This document shows positions 40,101-55,100 of a stretch of 64,000 nucleotides of DNA, piece after piece (within the stretch, counting starts at the first letter, position 1; the number at the start of each line of letters is the position of its first letter). The notes beneath the pieces are model-generated. The model made no database searches, was not told the DNA's origin, and saw only the letters and a list, made by a program, of their open reading frames with translations. This DNA is from Campylorhamphus procurvoides (taxonomy: Eukaryota; Chordata; Aves; Passeriformes; Dendrocolaptidae): NCBI GenBank assembly GCA_013396655.1, contig WBMV01004347.1, positions 9,666 through 73,665 of the forward strand. The letters run 5' to 3'. The translations under genes were made by a program, and so were the position numbers.

Positions 40101-43100
40101 CAGTTCAGGTCTAAGATGAAGAAAGCTCTTTTGGCATATCTTAACAAACAGTGAAGACAGAATAAGCAGTATGTCTCACAAATGAGTGGCTCTTATTCAG
40201 TTTGTGTAATGGATGAAAGTTTTTAGAATATATGCCAATAAGATATGCTATTCAACATAGTTGCTCAGCTTCTACAGAGAATATAAATGAAAAAAAATCT
40301 GTTTTTTCCTTTTCTCCGGTCACAGACACTGAGACCAATAAGCAGAAAAACAAAGTGATCCTGAAAAAACATAGACGCCTGTTGACTTTTTTTCCATCCC
40401 TTGCAGTCATGAATTCCAAGAATTAAATCACTAGAGCTTCCTAATATGATTATTCTGCTTTTGTTCCTTCCCTACAGTCATCTGCCTATACATTTTGGCT
40501 TAGCTACTGAATAACAATAATAGAAAACTCTAGTTTTAAACATGTATAAGTTACTGTGATAAAATAAGGCTATTTTCATGCAAACTACATAACTTTGGAA
40601 AAGAATCTTTGGCTACTTCCACTACAGCATGGCTGGTTGCATTTTACATATGCAACATACATCACACAGGTACTGTGGAGTCATATAAAAATACAATAAT
40701 TTGGTTAGAAATGCTAGAAAACCACCTCTGTTTTTCTCTTCGAGAACAAGTCTTAAAGAGCTACACAGAGGACTGAAGGGGCTGATGAACATGTCAGGGT
40801 TGTAAAAATGTCAAGCTGCATAAATAATAGTTGCCCTTTGGTTCCTGCATGCCTGAGTACACCCAACAGACATACCCAGACTAGCCACTGCACTGACACA
40901 TTTGGAAGGCAGGTTAAGAAGTAGGCAACACTTAGGACTGTGCTACAAGTGCTATGAGGAATATCCCACACTGACTATGTGGGCTCTAGTGAGGTAGGCT
41001 GACATAAGGCTTGCCTGCCAAGCAGGGTGTGCAAATATTCAAGGAGCAATGTACTCTCTGAGAGAGGACTGCAATTACTAAGGTCACATTTTTGATGAGT
41101 ATCTTGAATGGGACTCAATGAAAAGCTGATGGGAAATGCATGGTCCAAGAGCTGTGTAGGATGTAGCTGGCCTGAGGACATAGAACACAAAGATTAGAAT
41201 TGGGCACTCAGAAATTCAGAGACGAACAAGACTTACCAAGTGATCCCAGAATGACAAGAATTGTTAAAATCCAGACAAGTACTCTTGAAATGTACCTTAT
41301 AATAACCATCAAAATCATCGACAACACTGCCAAAGAAGACAAAAAAAAATAAGCAAAGTAATTACTTCAAGTAGAAACAGTCTTCCTAATTTTCCCACTA
41401 CACTAATATAACTGCCTTCCAACAGAATTTTTACACAGATTTCCTTTCTGAGGCTTACAAACTCACTGAACAGGTAATTAAGAAAATTAGGCACCTCTAC
41501 AACTTCTGCTTTGATACTGTTGATTAAAACAAAGAGAGCATAAATACATTTACATGATACATTAAATACAAGACATAATGCGTGCATACAGACAGAGGTG
41601 TACTTAGACAATGACTAAACATACAGCAAGACATGATAGTACTTTGAGCCTGTTAACATGAGCACATCTCCTGAGGACCAGAGGAGAATTTGCATTCAAA
41701 TACACTTGTCAAACAAGTGTAGTTAATAAGATGCCTGTGCATCAAAATGTCATGCCAGTCAGGGGTAAAACGTTATTACAGCCAACTCAGGTTAAGGAAG
41801 TGGTATGTGCAAGTGCATATTCATATTTACATATACATGTTTGTATTCAGTAGTTACATAAAAGCCACTGGAACCTGGCTTTCTGAATCAGTCTAACCCA
41901 TTGTTTTAAAATAAATAATTTCTGTTTAACTATGAAGTTATGAAAACGATTTTTTAAATTAAATGTATGTAAACTCTGTACTAACTTCTGATTCTAAATG
42001 AATGGTAGCACTGCTAATCAGCCACCAGCTTTCAGATTCTGAAGTCTTTCTACTGTTATTATCAAATACTGAAGCTATCAAGACAGAATAAACAGCTTTC
42101 CAGTTACAGTTGAAAACGTATACAATGGTCTTTTATGTGTGTCTTTTTTTGAAATGCTATCTAGCATATTCTTTTTTTTTTCCTTTTTTTATCTCCCCTG
42201 CTCCCCCTTTTTTTTCTTTTTTTTCTTTTTTTTTTTTAACCACAGAGGCAGACTGAAAACAAAGGACTTCAAGGTACTGTTTTGCAATGCTTATTTCTAA
42301 ACCACACACTGCTCATATACGTGGCTACTATCTTGATCCTCTCATTTTAATATTTCAGATTTTATACTTGGTACAAGTCAAGTAGACTCACTAGGAAAGC
42401 AATTTATGTGGATGGGTAACATTTCACCTTAACAACAAGCCTTTATTAAAGAAACACTTCAGTCCAGTGCAAAGTGCCATTCTATATGTTAGAGGCATTT
42501 CTCAACTATAGAAAAAATTCAGCACCTCTACATTGCTGGGAATTTCTAGCTCTTCAGACAAGGCTGAGATTTTCAAAGGCCTGAAGGTTTTCATTTTGGG
42601 GGAAGGGGAAGAAAGAGGTAAAATACAATACAATAAATGGGCACTTAACTGTTTTGTTTTCACTCTGAAAGTTCTCATATCCCTACACAAGTATGTTAAA
42701 CAAACTAAATCCCCTACATTCAACAGGAGTGTGCTATTGTGCATTGCTCACCCTGTCTGTTTTATTTGGAAAGAGTTTATTTGAACTTGGGTTGGCAGAA
42801 GATGACTACTGCAAATGGAAATGGGGAATATTATAACAAAAATTAGAAAAAATGGGGATGCTCTCAACCATATCAAAACTAATGTTAGCTAATCAACAAC
42901 CACGTGTCCTCCATCTTGTAATCAGTGGAAGAGAAATAAAAACAGGAATGCATATGTATATTGCTTGCAAATAGGTTATCCAGTTGTCAAACAAAATTTA
43001 AAAAAAACATTCTGAATAATTTTTAAGGGCTCATTACTATTATACATGGGTTTTGTTCAAATTGTGGTTAGAGGGTGTTAACAATCTCCTAATGCAGTAC

Positions 43101-46100
43101 ACTAAGAAATGGCTAGTAATGAGAAAAACAATTACCTAGTGATAACAAGCAAAGTCCCATTATAATCTCTTTGCTGGTCATAACTCCACTAATCAGCCTG
43201 TGTAAGACACTACTGTCACTGACAAAGGTGATCAGGGCCTCTGCAAACTTGGCATAGCAGGAAATGTTCACAGGAGCACAGCGATGGAAGAATGGAATAG
43301 GTGCACTGGTGACACAAGAAAAAAAATCAGAAAAAAAAATTACTCCTACTTAATATAAAGGCCACATCAACACACAAATGAAAGATGAATAGATGCAATC
43401 ATTCCACCCTCATAACTTCATAACCAGAAACCATGTGTTGAATGCACAAGTGCCGCTGGAATGAGGATGATCATAATGGGAAGTGATGCAGTTCTTACAA
43501 ATAACCCTGTGAAGCTGGACTGCACATTTCAATAGGAAATTATTACCCTCCCACCCTTAAATGACATGGCTCAGAAAATATATGTTCCTATTTCCACTTA
43601 AATGTCTCTCACTCGAGTGTCAGGTGGTGAACCAGCAGCGGACACAATGCCTTTCACTCATGTTAGAATGGAATACTGGCCCATATTTGTAGCAAAAGAA
43701 ATCACAGAATAACAGTACTCTTCTTGGAAGCATACATTTCGTGCTAAAGGACGTCAGCATTTACAACTGATGCCAAGCAAAACCAATGTATTTATTCCTA
43801 GTCTTCCCCCATATAAAACTTGTTCTTGTACTGAAGATTACAATCACAGTGTTTCCTTTCATTAACTTTGTCAAAATTATGCAAAACATGCAAGGATGCC
43901 TCTATTGTTTTCAACAGTTTTGGTAGCACCCTCCCAAAAAACAACTGAGACTATCCACTAAACTTTGCAGATTGCCTAGAAGAACCTGTTATCAGGTCCA
44001 TCAGTGAAAGACACAAAAGAGCAAAAACTTTACTTGAAGAAGAGCATAATGTTAGTTTCTAAATGTTTCCCCCTAAGAAGCTGCCTTTCTTGCTCATAAA
44101 CTATGCCAGATCTCGCAGAGGCCTATTACATCATTCGATCAATTCCCAGTTACTCTTCAGAAATGAATTATATGTTCCTTCTTGTAATTGGATCCAATGA
44201 AAGAAATGTCTTTAATATTAGGTCTGTCTTCTTCTCTAATTTCTGTGTTTGTTTCAGCCTGCCCAATTTTCCTTACTTAAAAGATTTCAGTGGACTGTAG
44301 CAGCACTGCACATAATCTTCTGCAGTTTCACTATTTCAGTAATGACCTATAAACCAGCAATTTTCTGTCCTTAATAACTAATTTTTTTAAGCCCATGCCT
44401 TTCCAAAATTCTAACCATCATTTTAAATATCTAGCAAGTAAAACAGCTACATTAGGCACGTCTTTTCTATACACTGGGTCTTTTTCAGGAAAAGGATAAT
44501 ATGCTGAAAACCATTTATGTGTAATCATTCTGTACAGAACTTGGGAGAAATTATGATTGTCTGCCATAAGTCAGTAATCAGTAGATCCTATGTTTTTGCT
44601 TAAAGTCACTGATTATTGCAATTTTTGTTGTTCTGGACTTACTGATGGAAACCATTTGGAAAGGGTCATACTGATGGTCTACTTTTAGGTAGTAATGAAG
44701 ACCACAGTTAAGAACAGCAAAAAAAGTAATTGTGAATTAGTGACACTTGTTAAAAAACAAATTAAACCCATAATGATGGCTGCCCTATTTAAAAAGTGGC
44801 CCAAGTATCCCCTCAGTCTCTTACAACATAACCTATTTTGGAATATGCAGCATACTGCAGCTCATTATATGAAGTACGACTGGAAAAGACTGAAATTGAA
44901 GAGGTTTATTTAATTGTTAACTGCTACAATTTTGCAGGGAGCCCCGAGTGTTAAGAAGCTGCCAATAACAATAACAAAGCCGGAATTCTGAGCTCGGAGT
45001 AGGCAAAAGAATGTCATTCCTGCATTCAAATACAAAAATACTCATTTTGAGAAGGGAATTAAATGGATTACTCATCTAAAATATATTCCAAGAGAGGAAA
45101 ACGTGCTTCCTGCATCACAAAGTTTATACTGCTCATCTGATTTTCCTTAGCCTGTAGCATTTTCACTACATATTTTAAGTTACCTATTTTCACGTGCAGT
45201 AATTAATTGCTAACTTTGTTTTAACTAATAATAAAAAAATTGGGTTAGCGGTTTCTACAAGCTTTCTTGAGTAAATGAGACTCCTGGGAATCCATCTTCT
45301 GAGATCTGCTGCTGCTGCTTTAGTGGTTCTGACTGAATGAACATGAGAAGTAAAGTGTCTTAATAAAAAATACAATAATAGATCTGTTCTCTGTGACCAG
45401 TGCTATATTATATGGCCTCTTGATTGTATCTTGGTATACAATTTCCTGCTGAAAAGGAATTACAAATTTCTAAGAATTGTAACATGATACTTATTCATAA
45501 ACAAGAACGAATAAAGTTCAAGCTAGCAGATAATGGTCTTAGAAGTTGTATTTTTAAAGCAATATTCAAATTAAGTTGGGAGATCCATCTGATTATTCAA
45601 GTATTAGATTCCAGAGAGTTTTTTCCTCTCACTGCTACACCTGGGCAAATATAGCAATCGGTATGAGGGGAGCCTGGTTGGAATGCCACAGTCAGCTGCT
45701 CTTTATAAACTCTATGGGGCAGCCCCTTGGCACCGCTCAGCACAGCTGGTTGACAGATAAATGCTGCAGGAACTGGACATGTTTTCCTCCAGGGTCCTCT
45801 AAACAGTGAAGGCATGCTCTCCTGAGGCTGATACAGGCTGGGAATGGTTTCTGGAAGAAATGTGTATCGCTGACTGCATTGTTCTGTCAAAGTTGAACAT
45901 AATGCCTTGAGGCTGGATGGTAAGAGTCCATTGAAAGCCTCAACTAAGAAGTGTGAAGAAATCTGGTCATCAAACAGAAAATATCAAGGATAGTCCTCAC
46001 AACATATGTTACCTCCATACCAAGGACATTATGGGAATCAGATGGTTCATAACTCATGACAATGTTTGCTGGTTTCAGCTGGGGTAAATTTAATTTTCTT

Positions 46101-49100
46101 CCCAGTAGCTAGCACGGAACTATGTGCTGAACGCAGGGTTGATACTACAGAGATGCTTTCGTTATTGCTGAGCAGGGCTTACACAGAGCCAAGGCCTTTT
46201 CTGCTTTGTGTACTGCCGTGCTGCGGAGGGCACTGAGGCTACATGGGCAGCTGGGAGGAGTCACAGCTGGGACAGGTGACCCAAACTGACCAAAGGGATA
46301 TTCCATACCATATGACATCATGCCTAGTATATAAAGTGGCGGGAAGGGGGAAGAAAAGGGGGACATTTAGAGTGATGGTGCATCCTAATAAACCATTATG
46401 TGTGAAAAGGCCCTACTTTCTTGAAGATGACTGAACACCTGCCTGCCTGCTCATAGGAAACAGGGAATTGACTCCTTATTCTGCTTTGTTTGTTTGTGTG
46501 GACTCACGGGTTTTCTCACTTTCACCCTTTCGATTCTCTCCCAGTCTTACCAATGGGGGAGTGAGCAAGTGGCTGTTTGGTGCTTTCTTGGTGGCTGGGG
46601 TTAAACCAAGACACAGAATCAAATCTGGGTGCTAGGTAAGTTCCCCCTGAGTGCCTCAGTCTACAAGGTGTTGCATTTTCATTCAATTGTCTCAACAGGA
46701 TTCCGTCACTTCTTCAAATTACACTAACTAACTCAAATAATTTAACGATAAAAGATTGAAAACAGTGATTTGCAGATACAATGTTGGCCTTTTTTGCCTT
46801 AGGGCACTAAGTTAAGACTTTTCCATCTCAAAAATACTCAAACATACTGTACATTTTATTAATATCATGCAAAAAAGGGGAAATACACCACTTACACAAT
46901 AGCTTCTAAAAATAACTCTTAAGGTAGTTCTTGTGAGAGATTTACATAACATCGTTAGAGCTCTGACATATTGTTCTAACCTGCTGTTCTCTTAGTAACT
47001 ATATTCATTGAGACTGAATAACATAGGAACACATAATTAGAAAAATCAATATAATTCTGGCAAAAATGAAGACTAACAAGCCTTTGCAGTGTGCAAGCTG
47101 GCACTGAAGTTTTTATTTAATTTTGTATTACTAGTTTAGCAGCTGGTAAGCTGCATGGAATATTAATCTACTGTGGGAAATAGGAAAGAAATTAGTTAAT
47201 AGTCCAGCTGCTACTGTCACTACAATAAAAAATATTCACTGGAGTCACTATCATGTAAAGAATTAAAAATCAGAGTTTTCAGAACTGAGACAAATATAAC
47301 ATTAACTAAAACCATAACAGAAAACTATTCATAGGAACAGACTCTTTAGTTACAACCCACTAGTGACTACGTTTGAGAAGCTAAACTTTGAGAGAACACA
47401 ACATGGTTCTCCTTGAGTTAGAAGAATTACAGACAAAACTGTGTGCACAACAGCTAGCAGATCACTTCTTTTCTTAGCAGCACTCATTTCCACAGGTCCA
47501 GCCAACACAGCTAGAAGAATGTATTAAGCTATGAACCTTTCTACCTTACTTCACACAAAGCAGCCTAATATAATATTCGAAACAAGAAAACTCAAAATGA
47601 TCTGTTGAAAAATATAGTCATCTCTTTAATGCTTGACTATCCTCATATTAGTCATTTAGGGACTGAAAGTTAAAAATGAAGCAATTTGCATCTGACTGGC
47701 CGAGGTAAGGTATGGGAAGTGAATGCTGCAGAGAGCTGTGTGTCCCTACATACTTTTCCCTCCCAAAGACTAAAAGCATTCCATAACTGTCTCTCATCTG
47801 CATTGCTGACAGGCAGCTGGCTGTAGATAGGGTGAAAGGCAGTAAACAGCTGAAACAGTGTCAGTTGCATGAGACAGGAGAGAAAGATATCAGCTCAATA
47901 CTCTCAGTAACACATGCATGCATAGTTTGGGGTTTTCTTTGAGAGTTACTTTCACCACCTTTTAAAACATCTACCTAGTAAGAATAAACATGTGCTGTGT
48001 ATTTTCTAAAGAACTATCATGATCAAACCAAATCTCTGCTCCCTCCAACCCCAATCAAACAACATGTTAATATTACCTCTCTGGAACAGGATATCTGGGA
48101 CATAATTTGGCAGCCCGTGGGTCTGTAGTATATTCTGATGACTGTAGTTCATAGCTACACAGAGTGGATCCTGTTGACAAGGGAAAAAAATATTGAAAAT
48201 TACTGTTGTGGGGAAAAAAAGTAAAAATCAAGCATTCATATTCTTGCAAATGGTATTAACACTGATACAGGTCCTAATTCTGCAGTTCCTCATGTTATTA
48301 CCATGAGGTTTTGCTGCAGTTCCTCCTGCAATGTAGTGGTGAATCAAACCCAACACAGTCTTCAGTAGAATAGAATGACAATGTCCATCTAGTTTTGGGG
48401 TTTCAAAAGTTTGGGTATTTGAGTGTAAAAGGATAATTCACAACGCAGTTAAAAAGAAGAACACAAAGTACGTTTCAGTCACCCTCCCCTACTATTCCAC
48501 CATGCTTTCTGTGCTAATTTTTAATGCATGAACACTGAATAACACAACATTCATGATAGAAAGAAAGTAATCTTGGCTTTGGGTTGGGTTTTTCATTTCA
48601 TGTTTTCAAAATACAACTGGTCTTCAGATTTCAGGGAGAGGAAGGAAGAACCCAAACTGATGAAGTTAGTTTGCCTGCAACAAAATTCAAACAATTTAAG
48701 TTTTCCTTTGTACCTGACATTTGCCTAATGGAAGTACCTTACATACGTGAGATTTCCTTCAATTTATCTGTAGTCAAGACACTGAAGATCTGATCCAGTA
48801 CCTCTAAGAATAAAGAATCAGATTGGAGCACTGGTATCTCAGAAATTGCAGAAGTAAGAAAGCCTCCAATGATACAAGCTGCCTATCCAAAGAGGAGCTT
48901 CCTTCCAAGCTTGTTTGCTAATACATTTCTTACTTTCCCGTGCCAAGTACATAGCTTTTAGTGTCCTTTTCCCCTTTGCAATAAACCAGGATTTATCTTA
49001 CTGAGGACTTACCTTAATCTTTGCAATAAACTAAAATTTATCTTACTGAGGACTTATCTTAATCTTGATGATAAATATTCAATTATTTCCATTATGAAAG

Positions 49101-52100
49101 TCTCCTCTTCAGGAATACTCTGTAGCAGAGAGTTCTACAAACCAGGTTTGGATAATACATACAGGTTGTTACCCAAAATAAACCAAGACATTTGACAAAT
49201 AGTTTTATGATGGCCTGTGTTACACCAAAAAGAAATATTATTTGTAGAAACTATAAAATATTATTTGCAGAAATTTTGTTTACCATTGCTACATTTCTAC
49301 CTCTATGAAGAGACCTGTTCTATTTACACACTGAAAGAGAAGACAGAAAGCAGCTGAGCAGGCTATCTCATGAAGTCTTTGGGACACTACAACAGCACTA
49401 GTAGTTTTTTGAGAGCTGGTCCAAAACACCAAATGCATCACTGAAGAAAGCTACATTTCCTACAAAGAGAAGGTAGCAGGTGATAACCTTGAAATATATT
49501 TTCAATTATACTGTTTATATGAATCCTTATGCCTCTTCTTGTTTATGTGGACAACATGATATCAGAAAAACAGACATCAGACAAAACAATATTCCTTACA
49601 TTGTAGTTATAAATGTAGTATCTAAAATATTTTGTCCTTTTATGACAAAAGGCTCTATACTGCTGCAAAAAATTTTATCTTTTGTGGTAGATATTAAAAC
49701 TTCTGGATCAAGTGCATTTACTAACAACTCCATAACCTGATGGAGGGGCAGCAGTAGAGAGTGTCACAAGATTATCATAAAAACAGAAGGAAAAAGAAGA
49801 TTGCAGATATTTACATTTATTTTGCTTTGAATATAGGCCAAAACCTAAGTTATAAAGATGGTTGTCAGCTGGCTGAACATGAGCCAGGAGTGTGCTCAGG
49901 TGGCCAAGGTGGCCAATCACACCCTGGTCTGTATCAGCAGTAGCATGGAAAGCAGGACCAGGGCAGTGATTGTTCCCCTGGAATGGTGAGGCCATACCTT
50001 GAATCCTGTGCCCAGTTCTGGGCTTGCTATTTCAAGAAAGACACTGAGATGATGGAGTGTGTCCAGAGAAGGCCAACAGAGCTGGTGAAGGATCTAGAGC
50101 ACAAGTATTATGAGGAGCAGCTTAGGGAAGTGGAGTTATTTAGCCTGAAGAAAAGGAGGCTCAGGAGAGATCTAATTGTTCTCTGTAACTACCAGAAAGG
50201 AGGTTGTAGCCGGGTGGTGATTGGTCTCTTTTCCCAAGTAGCAATCAACAAGACAATAGGACATGGCCTCAAGTTGAGCCAGGGGAAGTTTAGATTGGGT
50301 ATTAGGAGAAATTCCTTCACCAAAAGGGTTGTCAAGCATTGGAACACGTTGCCCAGGGAAGTATTTGAGCCACTATTCCTGGAAGTATTTAAAAGACATG
50401 TAGACGTGCAACTTAGGTACAAAGTTTAGTGGTGGGTTGACTGTGCTGAGTTTACTGTTGGACTTGGTGATTTTAAGGGTCTCTTCCAACCTAAGTGATT
50501 CTGTGGTTCTATTCTACAAATCTATGAATCTGTGAGAAGAACAAGAAGTTCTATAGGAAGTGGGATGTATTGTATGTGTTTAAATATCCTATGCAAAGGC
50601 CCCCACACCTAAACGTGCCTAAGGGACAGAGCTGATTTGTGGATGCCCATGCCAGCTTTTGATTTTTTGCAGTTCAGGCAGGAATGAGAAAGGGTACAAT
50701 CTGCTATGGGGAAGGAAGGAGGCTCTTTGCACAAATGTGCATCTGAAAACTCTATGGACCACAAATGTAAACTAGATTGTGATCTTCATACAGGTCACAA
50801 GCCATTCAAGTAGGACCTGGAGACTATGGTAACCCAACACATCCCTGACTATGGAGAAAACTGGAGACACTTTGTCAGGTCCCTCTGGAACCCAACACCA
50901 GATTCCCTCCTGTCATGCCCCGGAGCAGTGGACAACTCAGCCTGTCACTCTCATCTTTTGTCAGGGAACTGCTTCTGGGACTCCTCTGGATCTCTTTCCT
51001 GTAGCTGCCTACTTCACATAGCATGCTTCTTTAGACTCACAGGGAAACACAAAACTATTTCCATGGAGCTTATCAAACAAGTGACCTTAACCACGCCATA
51101 TTTTAAAAAACTACCACTCCCATATTTAAAGAAACTACCACTCCCATAGCTGAAATAGTGCCCATGAAATTTATTTGTCCTTTTGTCCTACACAATTAGG
51201 CAGAAGCTATTCCCATAAATATATCATTCTTTATATTTTGTAAACCTTCTGACTTCTCTAATACTGTGTAGGAGAGTTTTAGAACCCAAAGGTTTGCTTG
51301 AGTAATGTCACTTTACATTAAACTTCAACTAAGTTTTCAACTAAAGAGTTCCTGTGCATCAATAAATAAAAGTTTGCATTTTGTAAGGTGAGAGGGGAAA
51401 GAAGGAACTACTTTGTCAACCTTTCCACTCCGTATTAGTTATTCTGGATTAGTAAAGACTGTTTTGGTACTGCCAGTCTTATTACTGTTGCTTGAGTTTG
51501 CAAGGCCTACAAAAGTTTAAGGAAGAACTTGAATCATTTTATCTTGCTGAGATAGTGAGTTTACCAAAGACACTACTTTTATTCCTAAATTATTACCACT
51601 CATAAATGTTTCAAAAATATTATGAGTAGGATAGGGAGAACACACTAAAAAATCATTAAAATAATACATTCTTTGCCTTCTACAGGAATGTATGCATTTC
51701 TTCTGGAGAAACTATTAGGCAAATGATATCAAACTGTCATACAAGAATTGGATTTCAGATCCCAAGATATTGTAACCTTAAAGAAAAATACTTCTAAACT
51801 ATGCAGAGCATCACTTGCTGGGATAATGGTGACCCCAGAGTTAAGTGGTCCCACAATGCTTTAAGTTGGTCATTTCACCTACACATTGGTACCAGAGACA
51901 AAACATAACTTCTGTTCCATGGTTTCTTTACAATGAATAGAGTTGCTCCAGCCATTAGAATATATTAGAGCCATGACTGGTGCAAAGTATCTCAAAAGAC
52001 AAACTTTCAACATTAACCTAACTATAAGAACTTCTTTCCTAAGCCTCCTTTCCATTTCGCCTAGGTTTGGATTAGTAAGGTATCTGGCATTTCTAGAAAG

Positions 52101-55100
52101 CAGGTATATTTAGCACAAATTACATAAAGATGCTGTAGAAAGCCAGAACTCTTACTTCAAGGATTCTTTCCAACTGAGAAGGCAAATTTTTAAAGGTCTT
52201 GCATGCTTAAAATATACAGGCTACAGAACAAAACATAACACCCTGCTTTCGTCAGCAGCATAGTAAATAGCAAATCCAAACTAACCCAAGGTGGTTTGAG
52301 GAAAAATACTTTTAGAGACCAGAACTCTAGTACAGCTTTCCTTCCTGTATTTGCTGTGTTGCAAATAAACACATAAGCCCCTGCTAAAGCAGCATCACTA
52401 TCACAAGTTTACAGCCTGAGAAATTGTAAGACTTCTTAATTCATCCATTAAGAGGAGCAGCCCACAGAGGAAACCACTGCCATTTATACTGCCCATAGCA
52501 GAAAGCACACCAGAATTTTGGATCCAATTCTGGTAGTTCAGCAGTGTCTACCTATCAACATTTATTAGCAGGGACTAAAACTTCCCTTACTTTCGGATTT
52601 AAAAACACGGACTCATCTTCAGAGTCAAGGATTGAAGAAGAAAAATAAAGAACTATGCAGAGATACCTGGGATAGCTTCAGTACCAGGAGAACAGTCACA
52701 TTAGGAGTTTAGGAATATGTTCTCTTTAAGTCAGGCATGGCTCCAAGCAGCTCCATAAACACCTTTTCGCAGGCACATAGCAAAGCACAGTCCAAGAAAC
52801 CAGAAACGACAGTTCTGGTAAAGTAACTTACATGGTCTTCCATACTGAGTCATGGTCTCACCATTCTGAGTCTGACTGATACTATGCATGTATCGTGCAC
52901 GTGACATGACATATGTGACATGTTTAATGCTTTCTTTCCTTCTGTCTTCAACAGTGATGAGGGGCTAAGAAGGTCTCAGTGCACACAGCTAGAGGACCAT
53001 GGCTGGGAGAATGATAAACACCCAGAATGATAAAAAGTCCTGTAGGATCTGCTGCCTCAGTTGGACCCATATTAGTCTACAGGGTTTCATAATGGGATTC
53101 ATCTGAGAATCAAAGAGTTGTCTATTGTCATTGTGAGGCCTCTCTCGATTATCTTTGAACAGTCTTGGGGAGTTTAGGGGGACACAGCCAACTGAAAGCT
53201 GGCTAACATTGTCCCAGTTTTCAAGAAGAGCACGAAGGATGACTCTGTAAACTACAGACCTGTCAGTCTCACCTCAGTGCCTAGTAAAATTATGGAGAAG
53301 ATTATTCTAGGAGTTACTGAAAAGCACTTGAAAGACAATGCATTTATTGGTCACAGCCAGCACTGCTTCATTAAAGTCCTGCATGTCAAAATTAATTTCC
53401 TTTCATGACAAGTTAACGCACCTAGTTGATCAAGGAAATCTAGCTGATATCTAGCTTTTTGGATTTCAGTAAAACCTTCCATATTGTCTCTCACAAGATC
53501 CTTCTGGACAAACTGCCCAGCACAGCTGGATGAAGACATTATGTGGTGGATGAGCAATTGGTTCACAGGTCAAGCACAGAGGGTAACAGAGAATGGGGTA
53601 ACATCAGACTGGTGACCTGTCACTAGTGGGGTTCCACAGGGCTTCATCTTAGGCCCTGTGCTCTTCAGCACCTTCATGAATGACTTTGACTCAGGACTGG
53701 AAGGGATGGTAAGTAAGTTTATTGATGACAGTAAATTAGGAGGAGCTGTTGACTTCATCAAAGGCAGAGCGGCCTTGATTTAGAGAGCTGAGCAATCACC
53801 ATCTGTATGAAGTTTAACAATGGCAAGTGCCAGATGCTGCACCTGGGATGGGGAAACCATGGATGTTCGTACAGACTGGGGAAGGAGATGCTGGAAAGCA
53901 GTGCCGCAGAAAGGCACCTGGGGGTCCTGGTGGATGGCAAGTTGAACATGAGTCAGCAGTGCCCTGGCAGCCAGGAGGGCCAATCGTGTCCTGGGGGACA
54001 TAAGGCAACGCATCACCAGCTGGTCAAGGAAGGGGACTGTCCCATTCTGCTCTGCACTGGGGCAGCCTCACCTTGCATATTGTGGGCAGTTTTGTGGGCA
54101 GAAAGACATTAAGCCATTAGAGACTGTCCAAAGGAGGGCAATGAAGACAGTTAAGGATCTAGAGAGGAAAACATTCGGGAAGTGGCTAAGGTCACTTGAC
54201 TTGCTCAGTCTGGAGAAGAGGAGACTGAAAGGAGACCTTATAGCTGTCTACATCTTCCTCATGAGGGGAAGAGGAGTGGCAAGTACTAATCTCTTGTCTC
54301 TGGTGACCAGTGACAGGACCTGAGGGAGTGGCCTGAAGTTGTGTCAGAGGACGCTTAGGATGGATATTGGGAATAAGTTCTTCCCCCAGAGGGTGGTTGG
54401 GCACTGGAACAGGCTCCCTAGAGAAGTGATCACAGCAACAAGCCTGACCAGAGTTCAAGAAGTCTCAGGCACATTGTGTGATTCTTGGGGCGTCCTGTGC
54501 AGGGCCAGGAATTGGACTGGACAATCTTTGTCAGTCCCTTTCAACTCAGGATATTCTATGATTCTATGATGACTGATAACTGACTTCGAAAAGACCACAT
54601 GATGAAGCAGAGGTTATAGATAAAAAAACATAATACCTTAATCCATTTTAAGCATTCTCTCCTTAGAAAGTAACACCTTATTAGTCCACCATTAACTTAA
54701 ATCTTCTAACACAGAAATCAAACCCCTGGTAATCACAGACACAGAAACGTGCAGAAATATTAACAGGAGTGAGACTGTCTGAATCATGACTTCTCACCTC
54801 TGACTTTCAGCCTAGTCCTAATCCTTCTTGAGTTCTGGGTGTTTTATGACTAAGCATCACCAATTAAAACTTATCTAACATTGTGAATACATGACTCACA
54901 GATGATTATGCTTGACCAACCCATGCAATATAGGCTGGAGTATGATATTGATACTGACAGAGGTGGAGTTCACTGGTATTCAGGAAGGCTCACAGACTCT
55001 CACAAAGATAAAATTCTTAACACTTTTCTACTTTTCTCACCCCAGAGCTTGCCTCAAATCTATCTGTCAAACTCATCAACTCTAAACTGTTAATCTGAAC

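Larger units (their letters stand above)
39179..41236 (-). other. SLC44A1 intron w4/w5 (2.1 kb)
   Basis: Contains the CR1 stub at 40.0 kb and copy 2 of the unnamed repeat at 39.6 kb. Confidence 0.88.
43306..48076 (-). other. SLC44A1 intron w2/w3 (4.8 kb)
   Basis: Contains the solo LTR at 46067-46613; the rest is AT-rich sequence with no feature I recognise. Confidence 0.88.
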
